DNA from: Patescibacteria group bacterium
GTDB taxonomy: Bacteria > Patescibacteriota > Microgenomatia > Levybacterales > UBA12049
DNA: 11,467 nt
Reading direction: 5' to 3'
NCBI GenBank assembly: GCA_023473785.1
Contig: JAMCYD010000030.1
Location: forward strand, 1-11,467
Below are positions 6,073 to 11,467 of this stretch, piece by piece; the first letter of the stretch is position 1, and each line of letters starts with the position of its first letter. The position numbers were made by a program, and so were the translations under genes. The notes under the pieces were generated by a model. It worked only from the letters and a program-made list of their open reading frames with translations. It searched no databases and had not been told where the DNA came from.

Positions 6073-7110
6073 ATGAGTTTTGGAAGAAAAATTGAGCAGC
6101 GTTTTGGAGTTTCCTCTTTAGGACCGCAAGAAAGAATTACGTATCACGGAGATTTAAAACCATTTCTTAAGGTAGTATCGGATAGTTACGATTTTGGTGA
6201 ATACGTCAGTCATGAGGTAAAGCAAAACGGATATGAAGACTTTAATCTTGTTCTGAAAGCAACAAGCGGAACCTTCTTTGTTAAATGTTTCTACGAAGGG
6301 AGAGATGAAAAGGATTGCAGACGGTATCTTGGGATTATTGAAGAAGCAGTAAGAGGCGGCGTCAGGACCCCTAAACTCTGTCAAAACAAGTTAGGCGATA
6401 ATTTGACACAAGTAACAATGGATGGGGCAACGGTCTTTCTGTGCGCGATGCAATATCTCGACGGCGGGAACATTTGGGAAAGCGGAAAACGACCAACATC
6501 CGAAGAGCAAGCAGAAGCCATAAGACAAGCAGTAAAAATTAATTCCCTTGATATCGATCCGGGCGGAGATGAAGACAGTTGGGCGATTATAAATATCACG
6601 AAAAAATATAATGAGAATAAAAGCCGAGTGGCTCTATCGGAGCAACCATTAATAGAGAAATTAATAGATGAATTAAGCAGAGAAGATGAGTATGTTAAAG
6701 CCATACCAAAAACTCTTGTGCATGGAGATATAAGATCTACTAATGTAATGCGCAGTAGCGGTGATCCAATTTATGTGATTGATTTTTCAGTTGCACGCCG
6801 GTACCCCCGTATTATGGAAATGGCTGTTTTATGCTGCGACATTTTATTTGATATGGAAAGTCCTGGGGAATTTTCAGAAAAATATGAATGGGCTCTCTCA
6901 AGGTATAAAAAAGCAGGCACCATGCTAACAGGGGATGAATTAAGACTTTTGCCGCTTTTCGTAAGACTTGCGCATGCAGCAAATGTGGTGGGAGGAAGTT
7001 CAACGGATGCGACAAGTTATATAAGTAAAAAAGAAACGGAATATTGGCTTAAGCTTGGAACAATAGGGCTTCACTATACGGTCGAAGAATGGAAACCGAA
7101 CTTGCACTAA
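6073..7110 (+). CDS. APH/choline-kinase-fold phosphotransferase
   Basis: Probable small-molecule kinase of the aminoglycoside phosphotransferase superfamily (345 residues). Candidate ATP lysine K71 lies in T-F-F-V-K-C-F. The Brenner-type catalytic loop is H217-G-D-I-R-S-T-N224, with D219 as catalytic base and N224 as metal ligand. The second metal aspartate is D237 in V-I-D-F-S-V-A. A helical C-terminal substrate lobe follows. The substrate cannot be read from sequence: aminoglycoside, choline, homoserine and sugar kinases all share this layout. The location, 12 bp after frr and just before rseP, makes antibiotic resistance less likely than a housekeeping metabolite or envelope role, but that is inference. 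There is no signal peptide and no clear Shine-Dalgarno. Confidence 0.82.
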   Translation: MSFGRKIEQRFGVSSLGPQERITYHGDLKPFLKVVSDSYDFGEYVSHEVKQNGYEDFNLVLKATSGTFFVKCFYEGRDEKDCRRYLGIIEEAVRGGVRTPKLCQNKLGDNLTQVTMDGATVFLCAMQYLDGGNIWESGKRPTSEEQAEAIRQAVKINSLDIDPGGDEDSWAIINITKKYNENKSRVALSEQPLIEKLIDELSREDEYVKAIPKTLVHGDIRSTNVMRSSGDPIYVIDFSVARRYPRIMEMAVLCCDILFDMESPGEFSEKYEWALSRYKKAGTMLTGDELRLLPLFVRLAHAANVVGGSSTDATSYISKKETEYWLKLGTIGLHYTVEEWKPNLH

Positions 7111-7132
7111 AAAATATTTTCTGTGTTAGAAT
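7102..7132 (+). promoter_or_regulatory. Promoter of rseP
   Basis: TTGCAC (7102-7107), a 19-bp spacer and TAGAAT (7127-7132) preceded by TGT form an extended -10. The -35 overlaps the last codons of the APH-like gene. The predicted start near 7139 gives a leader of about 20 nt before the ATG at 7161, so rseP can be expressed apart from the ribosomal genes. Confidence 0.5.
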
Positions 7133-7160
7133 AGATTAGCTTAGGGTTTAATTTTTGTTT

Positions 7161-8282
7161 ATGGTTACAATTTTAGTTTTTCTTTTAATATTAACAATCC
7201 TTGTTTTAATCCACGAGGCAGGGCATTTTTTTGTGGCGAAAAAGTTGGGAATAAAAGTTGAGGAATTTGGATTTGGGCTGCCTCCCCGGGCTTTTGGGAT
7301 TAAAAAAGGAGAGACGATCTATTCTATTAACTGGTTGCCGTTTGGAGGATTTGTAAAACTATACGGCGAGGATGATGCGGGAGGCGGCAAAATTCAAACC
7401 AAAGACCAAAGACCAAAGACCAAAGACTTATCCAGGGCGTTTTTCGCAAGGTCTCCCTGGCAAAGAGCAGTAGTGGTTTTGGCCGGCGTTTTTATGAATT
7501 TTACCCTAGCAGTTGTTATTATTTCTTACTTTTTTGGGATAGCTGGGGTTCAGTCCCCTGGAGATCAAGTAATTATAAGAGAAGTTATTAAAGATTCTCC
7601 AGCCTATATAGCAGGTTTAAAAACAGGAGATATTATAAAAGAAATTAACGGTACAAGGATTACAAGTCCGGCAAAACTGATTGCAACGACAAAAATTTAT
7701 TTGGGAGAGAAAATTAATTTAAGGGTTGAAGAAAAGCTTGATAACAAAACCGAAGTTAAAAATATTCAAATCATCCCCAGGAAAAATTATCCCTCAAGCG
7801 AGGGGCCTATGGGAATTGCCATATCGCCAAATATAGTAATTAAAAAATACCCCTTGTACCAGGCGCCATTTGTAGGTCTTGCTGAAGCACTCAAAGATTC
7901 TTGGATGATTGCGTCAGGACTTGGGATGATTGTTTTTCAACTACTTGTACACGCACAGGTGCCAAAAGGAGTTGCAGGGCCTGTTGGAATTGCACAACTA
8001 ACTGGCCAGTTTGTAGCAATAGGGCCCTTGGCGGTTTTATCTTTCGTATCGCTTTTGTCCTTAAATCTTGCGATTTTGAATGTCTTGCCAATTCCGGCAC
8101 TTGATGGAGGAAGATTGTTTTTTATCCTAATAGAAGGTATAACCGGCAGAAAAGTTTCTGCAAGGTTTGAAAGCTACGCGCATGCAGTTGGTATGGTACT
8201 TCTTTTGGCCTTAATTATAATCATTACGCTAAGCGATATTATTCGTTTTATTTCAGGTCAGCCAATTCTTCCAAAGCCCTAA
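7161..8282 (+). CDS. rseP: RseP-type site-2 intramembrane zinc metalloprotease
   Basis: Membrane protease that cuts transmembrane helices, typically anti-sigma factors or signal-peptide remnants. With the ATG at 7161 (373 residues; an in-frame TTG at 7155 adds two), TM1 spans about 2-20 and carries the zinc motif H18-E-A-G-H22. A membrane-associated L-P-F-G-G-F-V-K-L segment follows near 59-67. TM2 is about 103-128. One PDZ domain (about 130-210) contains S-P-A-Y-I-A-G-L-K-T-G-D-I-I. TM3 ends in N-V-L-P-I-P-A-L-D-G-G (307-317), with D315 as third zinc ligand, and TM4 is near 342-362. There is a single PDZ, as in many non-proteobacterial members. The cytoplasmic loop at residues 78-89 is encoded by a 7-bp tandem repeat. 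The last gene of the conserved operon skeleton. Confidence 0.95.
   Translation: MVTILVFLLILTILVLIHEAGHFFVAKKLGIKVEEFGFGLPPRAFGIKKGETIYSINWLPFGGFVKLYGEDDAGGGKIQTKDQRPKTKDLSRAFFARSPWQRAVVVLAGVFMNFTLAVVIISYFFGIAGVQSPGDQVIIREVIKDSPAYIAGLKTGDIIKEINGTRITSPAKLIATTKIYLGEKINLRVEEKLDNKTEVKNIQIIPRKNYPSSEGPMGIAISPNIVIKKYPLYQAPFVGLAEALKDSWMIASGLGMIVFQLLVHAQVPKGVAGPVGIAQLTGQFVAIGPLAVLSFVSLLSLNLAILNVLPIPALDGGRLFFILIEGITGRKVSARFESYAHAVGMVLLLALIIIITLSDIIRFISGQPILPKP
7399..7426 (+). repeat. (CCAAAGA)x4 heptanucleotide tandem repeat inside rseP
   Basis: Four perfect head-to-tail copies of CCAAAGA occupy 28 bp. They encode the polar stretch T-K-D-Q-R-P-K-T-K-D between the first membrane region and TM2. Because seven is not a multiple of three, gain or loss of one copy would frameshift the protease after about residue 80; three copies together would keep frame. 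Confidence 0.95.
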
Positions 8283-8312
8283 GCAGCGCTGCAAAACGAG
8301 GCGGCAAAATGT

Positions 8313-8320
8313 TGTATAAT
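8313..8320 (+). promoter_or_regulatory. -10 element of zwf
   Basis: TGTATAAT contains a perfect TATAAT at 8315-8320. Counting 7 bp on places the likely transcription start on the A of the ATG at 8327, giving a leaderless message. No convincing -35 is seen. This is also why the ATG at 8309, which lies upstream of the box, is less attractive as the start. Confidence 0.5.
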
Positions 8321-8326
8321 GAAGTT

Positions 8327-9754
8327 ATGAATAGCCCTTTTGCCATGGTTATTTTTGGCGCAACGGGTGACCTTGCTCAGAATAAATTGGTTCCGGCACT
8401 TTTTGCTCTCTTTAAAGAGAAAAAGCTACCAGATGTCTTCTTCATTATTGGTTTCTCCAGACGAGATCTGCGCGATGGTGATTTTAGAGATCATTTTAAA
8501 AATTTAAAAGACAGCAAGGAGTGGCTTGAGTTTTCAAAACATTTAGCCTATCAAAAAGGTGATTTTTCAAAGGAAGAAGGCTATCTTGAGCTTATTAAAA
8601 AGCTAAATTCTTTTGATGAAAAAATCGGGGCCTGTATTACCCGCTTTTTTTATTTTGCGACCCCTCCTAAAAACTACGAAATGATTTTAAATTTTCTTGA
8701 ATCTACAAAGCTATCCGAAGGCTGTGGGCAAGGATCAAACAAATGGACAAGAATAATTATAGAAAAACCTTTTGGAAAAGATCTTGAAACAGCAATAAGT
8801 CTTGATAGCAAATTGGCTCAGATCTTTGAGGAAAAACAAATTTTCAGGGTAGATCATTATCTGGGAAAAGAAACCGTTCAGAACATAATGACATTTCGTT
8901 TTGCCAATGGAATTTTTGAGCCTGTCTGGAATAAAAATTATATTGATCATGTTCAAATAACCTGGGCAGAGGAAAAGGGGATGGAAGGACGGGGAAATTT
9001 TTTCGACGGGCTGGGAATTCTGCGGGATACAGGGCAAAATCATCTGATGCAGCTTATTGCCGCAGTTGGGATGGAACAGCCTAGAAGTTTTGCCAAGGAG
9101 GATCTTCGGGACGCAAGGGCAAATGCAATTAAAGCAATCAGATGCATTAAACCCTCGGAAGTTCCATCATCTGTTGTAAGGGGTCAGTACTTGGGTTACA
9201 GAAGCGAAAGAGATGTTTTGCCAAATTCCGATACGGAAACATTTGTTGCCATGAAATTTTTCTTAGATACCGAAAGGTTTTCAAATGTACCATTTTATGT
9301 GAGGGTTGGTGAAAAAATGCCCAAAAATGAAGTGACAATCTCAATTGTTTTTCTTCAGACTTGTCATATCCTGTTTAAAGAGTATGGATGTCCTGAGATT
9401 GGAAATGTTTTGACAATTAGAATTCAGCCGGACGAAGGAATTTTCCTTCGAATAATTGCAAAAGCGCCGGGTGCAAAACTTGCGCTTGAGACAGTGGATA
9501 TGCACTTTACCTATAAAGAATCATTTGAGGCGAAAGGTATAGATGCGTATGAAAAAATCTTGCTTGATATTTTTTCAGGCGATCAGATGCTTTTTAATAG
9601 ATCAGATGAGCTTGCGAGTTCCTGGAAGTTTATAACCGATATTCTCAAAGGATGGGAAGTAGAAAAACCAAAATTCCCAAACTACAAGGAGGGAACTTGG
9701 GGGCCAAACGAAGCGCAGGATCTAATTGAAAGGGACGGCCGAAAATGGCTATAG
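8327..9754 (+). CDS. zwf: Glucose-6-phosphate 1-dehydrogenase
   Basis: Oxidises glucose-6-phosphate to 6-phosphogluconolactone, reducing NADP+ (or NAD+); entry to the oxidative pentose phosphate path and a source of NADPH for reductases such as FolA. From the ATG at 8327 (475 residues) the coenzyme motif F-G-A-T-G-D-L is at 10-16 and E-K-P-F-G-K-D at 146-152. The substrate and catalytic motif D-H-Y-L-G-K is at 176-181, G-M-E-G-R-G-N-F-F-D follows near 218-227, and the catalytic histidine is H239 in R-D-T-G-Q-N-H. Length is near the family's 480-490. The alternative ATG at 8309 adds six residues but overlaps the -10 box. It stands alone 44 bp after rseP. Confidence 0.96.
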   Translation: MNSPFAMVIFGATGDLAQNKLVPALFALFKEKKLPDVFFIIGFSRRDLRDGDFRDHFKNLKDSKEWLEFSKHLAYQKGDFSKEEGYLELIKKLNSFDEKIGACITRFFYFATPPKNYEMILNFLESTKLSEGCGQGSNKWTRIIIEKPFGKDLETAISLDSKLAQIFEEKQIFRVDHYLGKETVQNIMTFRFANGIFEPVWNKNYIDHVQITWAEEKGMEGRGNFFDGLGILRDTGQNHLMQLIAAVGMEQPRSFAKEDLRDARANAIKAIRCIKPSEVPSSVVRGQYLGYRSERDVLPNSDTETFVAMKFFLDTERFSNVPFYVRVGEKMPKNEVTISIVFLQTCHILFKEYGCPEIGNVLTIRIQPDEGIFLRIIAKAPGAKLALETVDMHFTYKESFEAKGIDAYEKILLDIFSGDQMLFNRSDELASSWKFITDILKGWEVEKPKFPNYKEGTWGPNEAQDLIERDGRKWL

Positions 9755-9770
9755 TCAAACTGAAAATTCC

Positions 9771-9814
9771 CCAATTGAGGTGCATCGTCATCAGTTGGAG
9801 TAGAGAATTTTTTT
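9771..9814 (+). terminator. Possible terminator of zwf
   Basis: CCAATTGA (9771-9778) pairs with TCAGTTGG (9791-9798) as an 8-bp stem with one U-G wobble in RNA. A run of seven T follows at 9808-9814. The 9-nt gap between stem and T-run is longer than ideal. A second inverted repeat, TTGAGGTG (9775-9782) with CACCTCAA (9822-9829), overlaps the left arm and could compete. Nothing else is seen in the 107-bp convergent spacer apart from the minus-strand hairpin. Confidence 0.4.
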
Positions 9815-9840
9815 ATTAACCCACCTCAACAGCCGTTTCA

Positions 9841-9860
9841 ATAAAAAAACAATCCTGTTT
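9841..9860 (-). terminator. Possible terminator of the minus-strand module
   Basis: Read on the minus strand, AAACA, a GGAT loop and TGTTT run straight into further T (minus-strand T-run from 9849 to 9843), starting 2 bp after the stop codon of the small acidic gene. The stem is only 5 bp and AT-rich, so support is modest. Confidence 0.35.
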
Positions 9861-9861
9861 A

Positions 9862-10206
9862 TTAGCCGGAATCCTGCTCATCAAGTTCTCGTTTTCGCTC
9901 TGCAAACTCCTCCATAGATTTAATATCTGGATTTTTCAGATAGTATTCTGCTTCATAATCCTCAACGACTTCAGGAGTAACACGTAATTCACCATCGCCA
10001 TCTCGTAAGTTGTATAAACTTCCAAATGCATCTATATTAAATGGTTGTTTGTCAGGAGTACTTTGTTTGGCAAGATTGACTTTTTCTCTTTGCTCTTGTC
10101 TAAACCTTCTATTTTCCTCAAGCATTCCCTGCACGAGTTGGTCGCTTTGAGGACTTTTTCTAGGTAATGGTGAGCTTGACATATTGTCTTCTGGACTATT
10201 TACCAT
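9862..10206 (-). CDS. Small acidic protein, candidate partner of the zeta-like kinase
   Basis: I do not recognise a family. The 114-residue product has a disordered-looking N-terminus rich in Ser, Pro and Gln (1-25) and a charged helix at about 25-46. A Pro/Gly-containing middle follows, then an acidic helical C-terminal third (about 80-112). There are about 25 Asp/Glu against 16 Lys/Arg, and no signal peptide or Cys. A start at M9 (10182) is also possible. It lies 52 bp downstream of the zeta-like gene on the same strand and has its own near-consensus promoter. Zeta toxins are held inactive by a small partner, so an antitoxin or immunity role is a reasonable guess, but no epsilon-like signature is seen and canonical order puts the antitoxin upstream. 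Confidence 0.65.
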   Translation of the reverse strand: MVNSPEDNMSSSPLPRKSPQSDQLVQGMLEENRRFRQEQREKVNLAKQSTPDKQPFNIDAFGSLYNLRDGDGELRVTPEVVEDYEAEYYLKNPDIKSMEEFAERKRELDEQDSG

Positions 10207-10217
10207 AGCGTGTCCAA

Positions 10218-10246
10218 ATTATACCGATATTTTTCACTTTTGTAAA
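10218..10246 (-). promoter_or_regulatory. Near-consensus promoter of the small acidic gene
   Basis: On the minus strand, TTTACA (10246-10241), exactly 17 bp, then TATAAT (10223-10218). This is the best -35/-10 pair in the window. Transcription would begin near 10211, only about 5 nt before the ATG at 10206, so the message would be nearly leaderless. It allows expression of the small gene independent of the upstream kinase gene. Confidence 0.65.
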
Positions 10247-10258
10247 ATTGATCTGAAT

Positions 10259-11467
10259 TTATTCTCCTTCATTTATCTTTTTTGCATGAGCATCAAGAGC
10301 TTCCTTCAATGTTCTTCCGCTATATCTTTCAAGAGAAGCTCGCACATTTGGTTGCATTGCTTCAGGAGTTCTACTCAATACTCTATCTATATAGGCTTCA
10401 TCAATTACAGTACTTGCCATTTGCGCAACTGTGGATTCTGTGCTTTTACTTACAGCTCTTTGAAATGCAGCTTCTTGTCCTTCGATTACCATAAATTCTC
10501 CATTGACTTTTTGAGCAGCTTTTATAGACGTTCCGGATTCATCGGCAACATATAAGGCATAATCCTTAATTTTGGGGTTATTGACGACCTGTTCAATCAA
10601 AGCTGCTCTATTTTGTCGTACTCCTTCAAATCCTTCTGCGACTGCATCAAATGGTACAGTTGGATCCTCACCACCGATTTTTCTTCCCAACACTCGAATT
10701 AGCGATGTTTCTAGCGGTACATCAACATCAAGTATTTTTACTCCCTTACCAGTTTTTTCGGCCAGAGCAATCAGTTCAGTGATGTTCTTTGCTTTATTCA
10801 TTCTCTTATCAATAACCATCGAGGACTCAGAGTCAGCGATTTTACCTGATATTTTTCTAGCAATCATAGAGCCTTCTTCGTGTGCTTGATCATGTCCAAT
10901 TGCTTGTCTGCCAGCAACTGCTTCTGAAGTTTTTAGTCCAGTTTTATATGTATCAGGATTAATTGCACCAGATGGCTGTCCTTGCTCATCTAACGCTCTT
11001 CTAAATAGTTCATCATTTCTCGTAGCAGTAGTTTTTCCAGCAGCCGTATTGCCTCGTAGGGCATATACTGTTGGTTCAGCATCACCAAGACGTGCAGAAA
11101 GCGCTAATGCTTTTGCATACTCTTGATCAATAATCTGTTGTTGCAGCGCTCGTCTTTCAGGAACCCAATTATCGGGATTGTCAAGGAATGCATCCAACTC
11201 ACTTCCTTGAGGAACAGCAGAATAAGTATATGCTTCATATGTTGTGATTTCTCCATTACTTCTTCTGACAATTTCTTTCCTCAATTCATAACTTTTCCCT
11301 CGAAGCGTTTCGTCTTTGCCTTTAATTTCTCCGAGCACAGCTCTTGCATTTTCACTTGTTACAGTCATTTCTCGTAGATTTCCTGATTCATCAACCATTA
11401 TTACTTTTTCGCCTCTTGATTGAAGCAATCTAAATTCCTGACTTTTTAACAATCCAGGATTATTTTG
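10259..11467 (-). CDS. Zeta-toxin-like P-loop kinase (5' partial)
   Basis: Resembles zeta toxins, which phosphorylate UDP-N-acetylglucosamine or related nucleotide sugars. Numbering from a TTG at 11452, the Walker A is G134-N-T-A-A-G-K-T141. I-N-P-D167-T-Y-K matches the catalytic-base Asp segment, and H-E-E-G-S-M (191-196) matches the helix after it. V-I-D215-K-R replaces the usual I-E/D-G-T strand. L-I-R-V-L-G-R (251-257) supplies arginines in the position of the triphosphate-binding ones. About 125 residues of unassigned sequence precede the kinase and about 90 helical residues follow it. The frame stays open through the right edge, so the true start lies outside; the TTG is probably internal. 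Substrate is unproven; a nucleotide or antibiotic kinase is the alternative. Confidence 0.8.
   Translation of the reverse strand, partial: QNNPGLLKSQEFRLLQSRGEKVIMVDESGNLREMTVTSENARAVLGEIKGKDETLRGKSYELRKEIVRRSNGEITTYEAYTYSAVPQGSELDAFLDNPDNWVPERRALQQQIIDQEYAKALALSARLGDAEPTVYALRGNTAAGKTTATRNDELFRRALDEQGQPSGAINPDTYKTGLKTSEAVAGRQAIGHDQAHEEGSMIARKISGKIADSESSMVIDKRMNKAKNITELIALAEKTGKGVKILDVDVPLETSLIRVLGRKIGGEDPTVPFDAVAEGFEGVRQNRAALIEQVVNNPKIKDYALYVADESGTSIKAAQKVNGEFMVIEGQEAAFQRAVSKSTESTVAQMASTVIDEAYIDRVLSRTPEAMQPNVRASLERYSGRTLKEALDAHAKKINEGE

Noticed and set aside
7399..7426. Heptamer repeats as a CRISPR or iteron array
   Set aside because: Units are contiguous with no spacers, only 28 bp long, and lie in frame within a conserved protease gene.
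8283..8292. GCAGCGCTGC palindrome just after rseP as a terminator
   Set aside because: It has no loop and no T-run after it, so it cannot act as a standard intrinsic terminator.
10184..10889. Plus-strand ORFs of 123 and 105 codons opposite the zeta-like gene
   Set aside because: They are antisense to the Walker-kinase gene and rich in Ser, Phe and Cys as expected of shadows, with no domain resemblance.

Overview
The window looks like a piece of a small, AT-rich bacterial genome, most likely from the Candidate Phyla Radiation (Patescibacteria, possibly Microgenomates-like). This assignment is an inference from style. Genes are tightly packed with ATGA stop/start overlaps, Shine-Dalgarno sequences are often weak, EF-Ts is unusually compact, and a classical translation/envelope operon has lost its nucleotide and lipid genes. 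No rRNA or tRNA gene is visible to fix the lineage.

Region 1 (1-3774) is a nucleotide and one-carbon block. A 5'-truncated Nudix hydrolase overlaps thyA (thymidylate synthase). A short convergent gene for an NlpC/P60-like cysteine peptidase follows on the minus strand. folA (dihydrofolate reductase) then overlaps glyA (serine hydroxymethyltransferase). ThyA, FolA and GlyA together form a complete thymidylate cycle: GlyA loads methylene-THF, ThyA spends it making dTMP and DHF, and FolA regenerates THF with NADPH.

Region 2 (3775-8282) starts with a 184-bp spacer holding a probable terminator and candidate rpsB promoter and leader elements. It continues as rpsB - tsf - a 73-codon unknown - frr - an APH-like kinase - rseP. 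This matches the common order rpsB-tsf-pyrH-frr-uppS-cdsA-dxr-rseP, but pyrH is replaced by a small Arg-rich ORF, and uppS/cdsA/dxr are replaced by one phosphotransferase-fold gene. rseP carries four perfect copies of a 7-bp repeat inside its coding sequence.

Region 3 (8283-9861) is zwf (glucose-6-phosphate dehydrogenase), a source of NADPH, followed by a spacer with terminator-like hairpins facing both ways.

Region 4 (9862-11467, minus strand) is an accessory module. A zeta-toxin-like P-loop kinase runs off the right edge. Downstream of it is a small acidic protein with its own near-consensus promoter, a candidate antitoxin or immunity partner. Several genes have a TATAAT-like box so close to the start codon that their transcripts would be leaderless or nearly so.
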